Shown: positions 1 through 7,698, numbered from the stretch's first letter. The stretch is 64,000 nt of DNA from Anaerolineae bacterium UTCFX1 (GCA_002050275.1 MWTB01000021.1:248001-312000), one strand, 5' to 3'. Notes: generated from the letters alone by a model not told the origin. Program-made: numbers and translations.

Positions 1-451
1 ATAAGCGCGCGTAGGATTTATCCGGGAAGATGCGGCTGAACCATGCCTGCATGAGCGGACCGTTCGCTGCGAGGATGAAATACGGCAAGCCCACAGAAAC
101 GGCGAGCAGTTTGAAAATGTCGAGAATTGGAGACGCGACTTCATTGGGTTTCCAGCTCGCGTCGGGCGTGATGGGCGACGACCACGCAAACGAAAGTCGA
201 ATCAAAACTGCGATGGAAAATAAAATCAGCGCGACGTGAATCAAAATTTGCAAACCGGTTTTCGCGCGGCCGATGAGCCAATAGGCGTATGCATAGCCGC
301 CTGTGAGCAGGGCTTGGAAAAACAACATCGCCGTTGACCACACGGCAGGCGCGCCGCCAAACCACGGCAAAATAAATTTACCGATCATCGGTTGGATCTG
401 AAAAAGCAGAAACGCCGAAAGAAAAATGCTGACGGTAAAAGCGATAAACAT
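1..451 (-). CDS. N-terminal part of a polytopic membrane protein (spermidine-synthase-like/fused MFS family), cut by window edge
   Basis: Translating the minus strand from the ATG at 449-451 gives an open frame to base 1, about 150 residues with no stop. It has four or more hydrophobic segments. The start region (FLLFQIQPMIGKFILPWFGG, then AVWSTAMLFFQ) is the signature of large membrane proteins that carry an N-terminal transporter-like half and often a C-terminal spermidine-synthase-like Rossmann domain. Only the membrane half is visible, so any enzymatic part is unknown. A TACAAT hexamer sits exactly six bases before the ATG with no Shine-Dalgarno, suggesting a leaderless transcript. The family call is from recognised sequence style; function of the family is poorly known. 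Confidence 0.72.
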   Translation of the reverse strand, partial: MFIAFTVSIFLSAFLLFQIQPMIGKFILPWFGGAPAVWSTAMLFFQALLTGGYAYAYWLIGRAKTGLQILIHVALILFSIAVLIRLSFAWSSPITPDASWKPNEVASPILDIFKLLAVSVGLPYFILAANGPLMQAWFSRIFPDKSYARL

Positions 452-457
452 GCGCCG

Positions 458-463
458 ATTGTA
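458..463 (-). promoter_or_regulatory. -10 hexamer TACAAT, six bases before ATG (leaderless start)
   Basis: On the minus strand TACAAT is followed by six bases and then the ATG at 451. The first transcribed base would fall on or next to the start codon. No ribosome-binding site is present. One of at least six similar arrangements in the window. Confidence 0.5.
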
Positions 464-522
464 CAACGCCGCGCCCCTCAGCAGGGATATCTTTAATTTG
501 AATATTTCAATGTCGCAATATA

Positions 523-551
523 TTGACAAACGATATATCGCGTAGTAATAT
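523..551 (+). promoter_or_regulatory. sigma70-type promoter of the PadR gene
   Basis: TTGACA at 523-528, a 17-base spacer and TAATAT at 546-551 make a near-consensus housekeeping promoter 41 bases before the PadR ATG. The spacer contains the perfect palindrome CGATATATCG (531-540), so a bound repressor would block polymerase. Confidence 0.8.
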
Positions 552-568
552 ATCGTATCATGATATAT
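531..568. promoter_or_regulatory. candidate PadR operator (two AT-rich palindromes)
   Basis: CGATATATCG (531-540) lies between -35 and -10, and TATCATGATA (556-565) lies just downstream of the -10 inside a wider ATATA...TATAT symmetry. PadR proteins commonly autoregulate by binding palindromes over their own promoter. Assignment to this regulator is inferred from position. Confidence 0.55.
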
Positions 569-591
569 AGATCTCGAGACAGGAAATAGAC

Positions 592-900
592 ATGGATGCG
601 CAATTTGCAAAATATCTTCCTCTCACAGAGTCCACCGCGTACATTTTGATGGCGCTTATCAAGCCGCTTCACGGTTATGCGCTTATGCAAAAGGTGGCAG
701 AAATGAGTCAAGGCACAGTCAAAATCGGACCGGGGACTTTGTACGGGGCGTTCGGGCAACTCGAAAAGGAGGGGCTGATCGAAATGGTCAAGGAGGCGGA
801 CCGGCGCAAATCCTATGTCATAACCGCCAAGGGAAAGTCGACTCTGAAAGAACACATCCGTAGAACGGAGATCATGGCAATAAACGGACGATCCATATAA
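592..900 (+). CDS. PadR-family transcriptional regulator
   Basis: A 102-residue winged-helix protein. The segment HGYALMQKVAEMSQGTVKIG, then PGTLYGAFGQLEKEGLI, is the typical PadR recognition-helix and wing region, and YVITAKGKSTL is the usual wing end. It is a compact PadR with almost no C-terminal dimerisation helix. AGGAA at 581-585 is a good ribosome-binding site for the ATG. The next gene, 23 bases downstream, is a DUF2812 membrane protein. PadR/DUF2812 pairs are common in Firmicutes and Chloroflexota and the two are probably co-transcribed and autoregulated from the promoter at 523-551. The inducing signal is unknown. Confidence 0.9.
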   Translation: MDAQFAKYLPLTESTAYILMALIKPLHGYALMQKVAEMSQGTVKIGPGTLYGAFGQLEKEGLIEMVKEADRRKSYVITAKGKSTLKEHIRRTEIMAINGRSI

Positions 901-923
901 AGAAACGCTCATGGGAGAACGCA

Positions 924-1448
924 ATGACAACACTATCGAAATTCAAATGGTTTTGGGCTTGGCAAGATGAAAAAGAGGAAGATTGGCTGCGCGAGATGGC
1001 AAAAGAAGGCTTGCATCTCCAATCTTTGGATTTCCCCGGTAAATACACCTTCGAAGTCGGCGAACCGCGCAACAATTATTACCGAATGGATTTCATCACC
1101 GATCGAAAAGATTACCAGAACTACTTGCAACTTTTCAAAGATGCAGGCTGGGAACACATCGGCGAGATGGGAGGCTGGCAATACTTCCGCACAAGTGCAA
1201 AGGAAGCGGCTATCCCCGAGATTTTTACCGACAAAAGTTCCAAGGTGCGGAAATATCAACGCGTGAGCGCCGCTTTAATTCTTTTTCTACCGATCTCCAT
1301 CTTCCTAATGATTCAACCAACTGGCAGATCGAACGAGGCTGCCGGATTCTTTCTCGTAGGGAAAACGATCGGCATTATTTTGATATTCCTCTGCTTCGCC
1401 GCGATGGTCAAAATAGCCAGGCGCGTACAGCAGCTTAAAGATAAATAA
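924..1448 (+). CDS. DUF2812 domain membrane protein
   Basis: 174 residues. The soluble N-terminal part starts with KFKWFWAWQDEKEEDWL and contains GLHLQSLDFPGKYTFE and YQNYLQLFKDAGWEHIG, the pattern of DUF2812 (the W..DEKEE..WL start and the late GWE). It is followed by two hydrophobic helices at about residues 114-131 and 141-160. Function is unknown. DUF2812 proteins are usually encoded next to a PadR repressor, as here, and are thought to be small membrane-linked factors under PadR control. The start is taken at the ATG after GGAGAACGCA. Confidence 0.85.
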   Translation: MTTLSKFKWFWAWQDEKEEDWLREMAKEGLHLQSLDFPGKYTFEVGEPRNNYYRMDFITDRKDYQNYLQLFKDAGWEHIGEMGGWQYFRTSAKEAAIPEIFTDKSSKVRKYQRVSAALILFLPISIFLMIQPTGRSNEAAGFFLVGKTIGIILIFLCFAAMVKIARRVQQLKDK

Positions 1449-1509
1449 AAAGTCGCGATTGCGTTCGCAGACGCTAAACAGCGCAAGAAACATCCGCTAC
1501 GGTTTGGGG

Positions 1510-2457
1510 TCAGGAATTGACCTTCGCCCTCAGCGCTTGTCGTTTGATCGCTGCACGAAAGATGCGCTCCAAAAATCCGTCGTGACCCGCCGCGTCCCAC
1601 GAGATTGCCAGATCGGAAGGACTGCGATCGTCAACATTGCTGTATAAAACCCCGCAGTTTGGATTAATTTCGATGATCACAATTTCACCGTCCGGTCTTA
1701 CGCGTAGATCAAGCCGCGCATATCCGTTTCCACCCATGGCGATGAAGAATTTCCGCGAAACGTCCTGAATACGAGCGGCGAGCGCATCGTCGTCCAACGG
1801 AACAACGAAGATGTCCCAGTTGTACCATTTCGCGAATTCGTGCAAGAAAGTCTCCCCTTCGGGAAATTGCATTTCCGCCGGCGGATAAGCGAATGGGGCG
1901 CAAGAGTCGTCTGCGTCTTCCACTACCAAACAGGACAACTCTCGCCCTTCTATGAATTCTTCCACACGGGCTGAGCCGTATGCTTGAGACATTCGTTCAA
2001 ACTGAGTTTTCAATTCGTCGGAATTCGTCACACGCGACTCTTTCGTCAACCCAGCGCTGGCAAAACTGTTCGGATGCTTCACAATCAAAGGATACGGAAG
2101 ACTGTCGGCTTGTTCCAAATCCGCAAACGTTTCGGCATGAAAGCCGCGCGCAAAGCGAATCTGGCGCGCATCCGCCGCCGCCTGCATTTCCTCGCGCGTA
2201 CAACCATAAAATTTCGCCTCCGCGCCGGTAAAAGGCAGATTCAATTCTTCGAGCGTTCGCACAAACTGCAAGCCGGAATTTTCACTGTCGTCATAGCCTT
2301 CATACAAATTAATATACATATCGTATCGGTTTGCGCAAGTTAATTCCTTAAGCGCGCTTGGCGATAACACTGTAACATAATCCCAAACGTAATTTTTTAA
2401 ATAGATCGACGGATCAAATTCTTCGATGATCTCATCCGTCAGCAAGCAGACGCGCAT
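1510..2457 (-). CDS. ATP-grasp ligase-like protein (D-Ala-D-Ala ligase superfamily), paralogue of next gene
   Basis: 315 residues with the ATP-grasp layout. There is a short N-terminal Rossmann-like part (MRVCLLTDEIIEEFDP), a central lysine-containing strand (YPLIVKHPNSFASAGLTKES), an acidic segment (VEEFIEGRELS) and the Mg-binding end VIIEINPNCGVL, where E and N match the conserved ExN of D-alanine-D-alanine ligases. The family usually joins an acyl-phosphate to an amine, often making a dipeptide or peptide tail. Substrate cannot be told from sequence. It starts six bases after the stop of the paralogue at 2464-3432, so the pair is a tandem duplication in one operon. No peptide-precursor or cell-wall gene is adjacent. 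A normal Ddl role is unlikely because the EINPN end replaces the usual EVNTxPG. Confidence 0.75.
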   Translation of the reverse strand: MRVCLLTDEIIEEFDPSIYLKNYVWDYVTVLSPSALKELTCANRYDMYINLYEGYDDSENSGLQFVRTLEELNLPFTGAEAKFYGCTREEMQAAADARQIRFARGFHAETFADLEQADSLPYPLIVKHPNSFASAGLTKESRVTNSDELKTQFERMSQAYGSARVEEFIEGRELSCLVVEDADDSCAPFAYPPAEMQFPEGETFLHEFAKWYNWDIFVVPLDDDALAARIQDVSRKFFIAMGGNGYARLDLRVRPDGEIVIIEINPNCGVLYSNVDDRSPSDLAISWDAAGHDGFLERIFRAAIKRQALRAKVNS

Positions 2458-2463
2458 GCTGGC

Positions 2464-3432
2464 TTAATGTCTCTCGGCGCGCATTTGCTGGCGCAATTTC
2501 GCTACGCGAAAGATTCGCTCAAAAAAAATCTTGTATCCGCCCGCGTCGTACAAGATCATAAAATCGGCGGGACCAAACTCTTCGGGGCGAAGCATAATCG
2601 CCGGGTTGGGATTAATTTCGAGAATAAACATCTCGCCGCGTTCATTCATGCGCACATCGCAGCGTCCGTAACTGACCGCGCCAATCGCCTTGTACATTTG
2701 CACGCCAATATCCTGTAAACGCGCAATTAATTCAGGATCTATCACGCGCGAAAAGTTAAACGGCAACGATGCATCCCACTTCACAACCGTATGCCAGAAC
2801 TCTTCGCCCGGCGGAAAGATCAATTCCGTCGGCGGGTACGCGATCGGCTGGCTAAAATCGTCGGGGTCGTCCACGATCAGCACATTGAACTCTCTGCCAA
2901 CGATGAACTCCTCCATTCGCGCCGCGCCATACTCCTTGCACACGCGCTCCACTTGAGCTAGAACTTCTTCGAGTGAATCGCAACGCGACTCTTTGATCAT
3001 CCCTGTGCTTCCGTAACTCTGCGGATGTTTGACAATAACCGGGTAATGCAACGAACCGACAAGCCGCTCCGCTTCGACAGGCGAACTGACTCGGTACCCT
3101 TTAGCGAATCGCACCCCGTGCGCCTCGGCGGCGGCTTGCATCTGCTCGCGGGTCGGGTCGAAGAATTTTGTATCTGCGCCGGTGAACGGAAGGTTTAACT
3201 CCTCCAGCGCCCTAACAACTTCGATCCCTTCATACGCGTATCCGCCCAGGTCTTCCTGTTCATATCCTTCGCACAAATTAACGTATACATCGAACTCGTT
3301 GCGGGTTTGAAGCGCGCGCAATTTATCAACAATGGGGTTTTCCATCGTGATCAATTCCCAATCGTAACCCTCCATAAATGGAGCGGGATCGAAATCTTTA
3401 ATCTCTTCGTCAGAAAGAATGCAAATACGCAT
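2464..3432 (-). CDS. ATP-grasp ligase-like protein (D-Ala-D-Ala ligase superfamily)
   Basis: 322 residues, clearly paralogous to the gene downstream across its whole length. Shared blocks include ALEELNLPFTGA, YPVIVKHPQSYGSTGMIKES, MEEFIVGREFNVLIVDD, AYPPTELIFPPGEEF and MFILEINPNPAI. The lysine in IVKHP, the glutamates in EEFI and the E/N of EINPN are the ATP- and Mg-binding residues expected for ATP-grasp. It is first in the two-gene minus-strand operon. The N-terminal third diverges most between the copies, which suggests different substrates. Possible roles are an amino acid or peptide ligase; no direct evidence here picks one. The start ATG has no strong ribosome-binding site. Confidence 0.75.
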   Translation of the reverse strand: MRICILSDEEIKDFDPAPFMEGYDWELITMENPIVDKLRALQTRNEFDVYVNLCEGYEQEDLGGYAYEGIEVVRALEELNLPFTGADTKFFDPTREQMQAAAEAHGVRFAKGYRVSSPVEAERLVGSLHYPVIVKHPQSYGSTGMIKESRCDSLEEVLAQVERVCKEYGAARMEEFIVGREFNVLIVDDPDDFSQPIAYPPTELIFPPGEEFWHTVVKWDASLPFNFSRVIDPELIARLQDIGVQMYKAIGAVSYGRCDVRMNERGEMFILEINPNPAIMLRPEEFGPADFMILYDAGGYKIFFERIFRVAKLRQQMRAERH

Positions 3433-3520
3433 AGGTCGCCTCGAACTTTATTTGACGCATTATCGCACACACATTTATCGAAATGGGAATTTATTAAGGC
3501 TTAAAGAAGGATGGCAAAGG

Positions 3521-3526
3521 TACAAT
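3521..3526 (+). promoter_or_regulatory. -10 hexamer TACAAT, six bases before ATG
   Basis: TACAAT, six bases, then ATG at 3533. This fits a leaderless transcript for the small membrane protein. No convincing -35 is seen. Confidence 0.45.
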
Positions 3527-3532
3527 ACGCGC

Positions 3533-3691
3533 ATGAAACGTAAAAACGCATCCGCCGCGCTTCTGTTAGCGGGCCTTGCCGCCCTCATGCTTGGAATGTA
3601 TACAAACAACGTCTTTTTTTCATGGTTTGCAGTAGTCGCCGTCACGCTGTCTCTTATCGTAGGCGGGCGATGGATGAGACCAAGGCGGTAA
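3533..3691 (+). CDS. small two-helix membrane protein
   Basis: 52 residues beginning MKRKNASAALLLAGLAALML. Two hydrophobic helices (about 8-22 and 26-43) are capped by a basic tail ending GGRWMRPRR. An upstream in-frame start at 3419 would overlap the ATP-grasp gene and add an implausible basic stretch, while the ATG at 3533 has a -10 hexamer at the leaderless distance. It converges on the SIS gene at 3702. I do not recognise the family; function unknown. Confidence 0.5.
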   Translation: MKRKNASAALLLAGLAALMLGMYTNNVFFSWFAVVAVTLSLIVGGRWMRPRR

Positions 3692-3701
3692 AAATCTTCG
3701 T

Positions 3702-4739
3702 CTATTTGGTTCTGGTTATTTTATGAATCGCACGCGGCTTCTCAGCGTTATGACCTTTCGCTAACGTTAAATGATGCGCGAAAAGCTGAGCGGGCAACAC
3801 GCTCGTTAACGGCGAAAGCCATTCGGGTATATCGGCAGGAATCATCAGTGGAATCTGAGCGAGCGCCAGCGCGCGTTTATCATTCGAGACTACAACCAGA
3901 TCCGCTGCCTGCTCTTTCTTCAAACGTAGAAGCATTTGCTGCATAGAGGGAAAGACTTTCCCCTTTGGCGCGACGGCAAAAACAGGAAATCCGCTTTCCA
4001 GCATCGCGATTGGACCGTGAGCAAAGTCGGCAGGTGAATACGGCTCAGCCATTACATAGGCTAGCTCCTTTAATTTCAACGCCCACTCAAAGGCGGTCGC
4101 GTAATTGAAGCCGCGCCCCAACACAATAGCCCGGTCTGCATAACGATAACGTTCTACTGCCTGAGAAATAAAATCATCCTGCTTCAACGCAGAGCGCATC
4201 CAGTTCGCAACGCGTCCCAACTCTTTCCAGCGTTTTTCTACCCCGCTCAACGCAACGGACAACATCGCGATCGTCATCAGTTCAGCGGTATACGTTTTTG
4301 TGGCGGCGACCGCCTTTTCCCTACCCGCATGAATATCCAAGACTAATTCGGAGGCATTCGCGAGCGGCGAGCGAACGTCATTTGTAAGCGCCAACGTTAG
4401 ACATCCGCGGCGCTTACCCTCTTCCAGCGCCGCCGCAATATCGGGCGACGCGCCCGATTGCGAAACGCCGATCACTAGCGCATTCTTTAAATACAGCGGG
4501 CGTTTGTAATAGGTAAACAGCGACGGAGCAGCCAGCGCAAGCGGCAGTCCATTCATGACGCCCAGTAAATAGTTCGCATATCGTCCAGCGTTATCCGATG
4601 TGCCACGCGCCGCAAGCAGAACATATTCCACGCCTCGGCGACGAATCTCAGCGGCAACCTGTTCGACGTTTCGCCGTTGCGAGGCGAGCAAATTTTCAAT
4701 GCGTTCCGGTTGTTCAAAAATCTCAGAGCGTAAAGTCAT
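3702..4739 (-). CDS. double-SIS-domain sugar isomerase/deaminase-like protein
   Basis: 345 residues with two sugar-isomerase (SIS) domains and no glutaminase domain. The first SIS runs about 28-160 with ARGTSDNAGRYANYLLG and the phosphosugar-binding SQSGASPD loop. The second starts near 190 with IVLGRGFNYATAFEWALKLK followed by AEPYSPADFAHGP. This is the arrangement of the isomerase half of GlmS and of glucosamine-6-phosphate deaminase type II/AgaS proteins, which interconvert amino-sugar phosphates in the cytoplasm. Without the N-terminal amidotransferase it probably works as a deaminase or isomerase, not a glucosamine synthase. It stands alone, divergent from mntR. Confidence 0.8.
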   Translation of the reverse strand: MTLRSEIFEQPERIENLLASQRRNVEQVAAEIRRRGVEYVLLAARGTSDNAGRYANYLLGVMNGLPLALAAPSLFTYYKRPLYLKNALVIGVSQSGASPDIAAALEEGKRRGCLTLALTNDVRSPLANASELVLDIHAGREKAVAATKTYTAELMTIAMLSVALSGVEKRWKELGRVANWMRSALKQDDFISQAVERYRYADRAIVLGRGFNYATAFEWALKLKELAYVMAEPYSPADFAHGPIAMLESGFPVFAVAPKGKVFPSMQQMLLRLKKEQAADLVVVSNDKRALALAQIPLMIPADIPEWLSPLTSVLPAQLFAHHLTLAKGHNAEKPRAIHKITRTK

Positions 4740-4981
4740 CTTTAAATCTTGTCTCCGTTATCTTCAGAATTGACGCAGGCAACCGCGCGCATGGGATGGC
4801 TGCGCTATTCGATCAAATTCACCCGCTCTCATTCCGTATATACGTTCATCGCGCTAAAATCAGCAGGTTATATTTTACCAATTGCGAAAGCCAACGTCGG
4901 TTTGGCTTTTATTTCGATGCGCTGGAAAATTCCGTCTATCGCAAAGCTAATCGCATGAATTTTTCATCAGTTATCAATCTC

Positions 4982-5010
4982 TTGCAAAAATCAGACTTTA
5001 GGCATAAAAT
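4982..5010 (+). promoter_or_regulatory. mntR promoter
   Basis: TTGCAA (4982-4987), a 17-base spacer and TAAAAT (5005-5010) form a good sigma70-type promoter about 43 bases before the mntR ATG. Confidence 0.65.
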
Positions 5011-5012
5011 AT

Positions 5013-5030
5013 ATTTAGGTTAGACTAAAT
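5013..5030. promoter_or_regulatory. candidate MntR/DtxR-type operator
   Basis: ATTTAG-N6-CTAAAT is a perfect inverted repeat just after the -10, where a bound metal-loaded repressor would block initiation. It is nested inside a wider inverted repeat, GACTTTA (4994-5000) and TAAAGTC (5030-5036). The spacing and AT-rich arms resemble sites bound by the DtxR/MntR family. Assignment to the adjacent mntR is inferred. Confidence 0.6.
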
Positions 5031-5052
5031 AAAGTCTCAGCTAGAAAGCAAA

Positions 5053-5721
5053 ATGAAACAACCGCTCACCATATCAACTCAAGACTACTTGAAACACATT
5101 TACGAATTGACGGAACGCAACGCCCCCGCCAGCACAAACGCGCTTGCCGCGCGGCTCAAGGTCAGGCCGGCTTCTGTGACCGGCATGATTCAAAAACTTG
5201 CTAACGAGAAGCCTGCGCTTGTTAAGTATCAAAAGCATCAGGGCGTCACGCTTACTAAAGAAGGCAGAAGAGCTGCGTTGGAAGTGATCCGTCATCATCG
5301 TTTATTGGAGACCTGGCTGGTGAAAACGCTCGGTTATTCATGGGACGAGGTTCACGAAGAAGCCGAACGACTTGAGCATATCATCTCAGAAGATTTTGAA
5401 CAGCGCGTCGCCGAAGCGTTGGGGCACCCACTGCGCGATCCGCATGGCGAGCTGATCCCTACCGCCGATCTTGAAATGCCTCTGGAAGACGCAACTCCGC
5501 TCTCTACGTTGCGAAAGAACCAGCGCGGAACGATCGTATCCATCAGAGACGCAGACGCAGATCTGCTCCGTTACTTAGAAAAACTAGGCTTAATTCCCAA
5601 TACGCATATCGAAGCGATAGACTATTCGCCTTTCGATCACAACTTGACGATTAAGGTCGGCGAACAGACGCACGTTCTGGGGCTGAGCGTCACAAACAAG
5701 ATTCTCATCAAAGAAGATTGA
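5053..5721 (+). CDS. mntR: MntR/DtxR-family metal-dependent repressor with C-terminal FeoA domain
   Basis: 222 residues. The N-terminal winged helix (about 5-72) is followed by the metal-binding dimerisation helices (75-145) and a FeoA/SH3-like domain (about 150-222). Asp11 occupies the position of Asp8 in Bacillus MntR, not the Met of DtxR. His82, Glu105, Glu108 and His109 match the other MntR ligands, so manganese is the likely co-repressor. Lys14 stands where MntR has Glu11, so the site is not identical. The retained FeoA domain is more typical of DtxR/IdeR. The gene is 46 bases upstream of the NRAMP transporter it probably controls, and it has a palindromic operator over its own promoter, implying autoregulation. 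Confidence 0.85.
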   Translation: MKQPLTISTQDYLKHIYELTERNAPASTNALAARLKVRPASVTGMIQKLANEKPALVKYQKHQGVTLTKEGRRAALEVIRHHRLLETWLVKTLGYSWDEVHEEAERLEHIISEDFEQRVAEALGHPLRDPHGELIPTADLEMPLEDATPLSTLRKNQRGTIVSIRDADADLLRYLEKLGLIPNTHIEAIDYSPFDHNLTIKVGEQTHVLGLSVTNKILIKED

Positions 5722-5767
5722 ACGATCCTTCAATTCATACATTTTTATTTACTCGCATCGGACTCTC

Positions 5768-7663
5768 ATGAAAAAACATTCGCAAAACTCCCTGGCAGAA
5801 GCCCACGAATCCGTTATTGTGCCAGCCAAAGCATCCTCGTGGAGGCGTTGGCTGGCGATCACCGGTCCCGCCGTGATGGTGGCGGTCGGCTATATGGACC
5901 CCGGCAACTGGGCGACCGATATCGCCGGCGGAAGCCGTTACAACTACGCCTTAATTTGGGTCCTGCTCATGTCGAATCTCATGGCGATCGTTTTACAAAG
6001 TTTGGCGGCGCGCCTCGGCATTGTCAGCCGCCGCGATCTAGCGCAAATCTGCCATGAGGAATATCCGCCTATTGTAAACATCCCGCTTTACATTCTGGCG
6101 GAGATCGCCATCACTGCTTGCGATCTAGCCGAAGTGATCGGCTCAGCGATAGCCCTGCAACTGCTCTTCGGGTTTCCGCTTATCTACGGCGTAATCCTCA
6201 CCGCATTAGACACGATTCTACTTCTGCTGCTTTCTCACGCGGGCATACGAAAATTGGAAGGCGTGGTCATCGCCTTAGTTGGTACGATCGGAGCCGCGTT
6301 CTTCATCGAGATATTGCTCGGACAACCAGACTGGGGCGGAATCGCGCGCGGCTTTGTCCCCTCCCTGCCAGATGCAGGCGCATTGTATATTTCGATCGGC
6401 ATCCTGGGCGCGACCGTTATGCCGCATAATTTATATTTACATTCCTCTCTCGTGCAAACACGAAAGATCGGGCGCGATAAAGAGGAAGTCAAAGCCACGC
6501 TGCGCTGGAACGTGATTGATACAACGCTGTCGCTCAATTTCGCCTTTCTCATCAACGCTGCGATCCTGATTATGGCGGCTTCAGTGTTCCATAGAAACGG
6601 CTACTTCGCTATAGCAGAGATTCAAGACGCGCACCGCCTATTAGAGCCGCTATTAGGAGCGTCCATCGCCCCGGTTATTTTCGCAATCGCGCTCTTGGCT
6701 TCCGGGCAAAGCTCGACTATCACCGGCACGCTCGCGGGTCAGATCGTAATGGAAGGCTATCTTAACCTACGGATTCGCCCATGGTTGCGGCGACTGATCA
6801 CCCGCTTGCTGGCGGTCGCCCCCGCTATTATCATTATCGCTCGCTTCGGCGAAAACTCAACAGGAGCCATGCTTGTCTTAAGTCAGGTTGTGCTGTCATT
6901 GCAATTGCCGTTCGCTATTATTCCGCTCATTCATGCCGTGGCAGACAAGCGGCGCATGAACGAATTCAGCATTAGCCGTAAATTGCAGGCTATAGCCTGG
7001 ATCATCGCGGGAATTATTTTGGCGCTAAACATTAAATTAATCATAGACGAGGTGGGAAATTGGGTCGCGACAGCACAAAACGGCGCTTGGGCGATCCGCG
7101 CCGGCGTTATTCTGCTCGCGACTTCGTTAGGCTTGCTATTGCTCTACATCGTTATTCATCCCTGGCTGCGCCAAAACGGATTTCACATTGGCGGCATACA
7201 TAGCCGTGCCGAGCAAACTCCGAACACGCTTCAAGCGCCTATGCCCTACGCGCACATCGGCGTCGCATTAGATTTCTCAGGCAAAGACGAGAAACTCCTC
7301 GCTGAAAGTTTGCGCTTCGTCAGTAATTCACAAACGCAGCTCACGTTATTACACGTCGTCGAAAGTCCGGTAGCCCGCAGGCTCGGCGCAGAAGGAGAGG
7401 ACTCGGAAACCCTGGCGGATCAAGAACGGCTCAAGAAGTTAACGCGCATAATGACAGAAAACGGCGCGCAGGCAGACTGGCTGTTGGGCAGCGGCGAACC
7501 GGGACAAGAACTGGCGAAATTAATCAACGCTACCGACATCGAACTAGTCATTGTCGGCGGACACGGTCACACCGGCGTTTCCGACTTGATCCATGGAACG
7601 GTCATCAGCGATTTACGCCATCGCATCAAAGCCAGCGTAATGATCGTGCCGATCGGCGACTGA
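5768..7663 (+). CDS. mntH: NRAMP-family Mn2+/divalent metal transporter fused to a UspA domain
   Basis: 631 residues; ordinary NRAMP proteins are about 400-450. Residues about 25-470 carry eleven or so membrane helices with the NRAMP signatures DPGN at 44-47 and MPH at 218-220, whose Asp, Asn and Met coordinate Mn or Fe during proton-coupled import across the inner membrane. Residues about 485-631 form a cytoplasmic universal-stress-protein domain ending IVGGHGHTGVSDLIHGTV...VMIVP, which matches the nucleotide-binding G-x2-G-x9-G-(S/T) region of ATP-binding UspA proteins. Fusion suggests nucleotide- or stress-dependent control of metal uptake. The gene follows mntR closely and ends in a clear terminator. 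Confidence 0.9.
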   Translation: MKKHSQNSLAEAHESVIVPAKASSWRRWLAITGPAVMVAVGYMDPGNWATDIAGGSRYNYALIWVLLMSNLMAIVLQSLAARLGIVSRRDLAQICHEEYPPIVNIPLYILAEIAITACDLAEVIGSAIALQLLFGFPLIYGVILTALDTILLLLLSHAGIRKLEGVVIALVGTIGAAFFIEILLGQPDWGGIARGFVPSLPDAGALYISIGILGATVMPHNLYLHSSLVQTRKIGRDKEEVKATLRWNVIDTTLSLNFAFLINAAILIMAASVFHRNGYFAIAEIQDAHRLLEPLLGASIAPVIFAIALLASGQSSTITGTLAGQIVMEGYLNLRIRPWLRRLITRLLAVAPAIIIIARFGENSTGAMLVLSQVVLSLQLPFAIIPLIHAVADKRRMNEFSISRKLQAIAWIIAGIILALNIKLIIDEVGNWVATAQNGAWAIRAGVILLATSLGLLLLYIVIHPWLRQNGFHIGGIHSRAEQTPNTLQAPMPYAHIGVALDFSGKDEKLLAESLRFVSNSQTQLTLLHVVESPVARRLGAEGEDSETLADQERLKKLTRIMTENGAQADWLLGSGEPGQELAKLINATDIELVIVGGHGHTGVSDLIHGTVISDLRHRIKASVMIVPIGD

Positions 7664-7668
7664 CAAAG

Positions 7669-7698
7669 AATAAACCCTGCCACTTGACAGGGTTTATT
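7669..7698 (+). terminator. terminator of mntH, overlapping the next promoter
   Basis: AATAAACCCTG (7669-7679) and CAGGGTTTATT (7688-7698) form a perfect 11-bp stem with an 8-base loop, starting just after the mntH stop and ending in a T-rich arm. The loop and right arm contain the -35 of the arsR-like promoter. Confidence 0.8.

Larger units (their letters stand above)
4740..5052. other. 313-bp divergent intergenic region (SIS gene / mntR)
   Basis: No convincing gene. The short open frames here have no recognisable features. The right end holds the mntR promoter and operator. Near the middle, AAAGCCAA (4887-4894) and TTGGCTTT (4902-4909) form a hairpin followed by TATTT, which could end a short transcript from the plus strand; this is weak. 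Confidence 0.4.
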
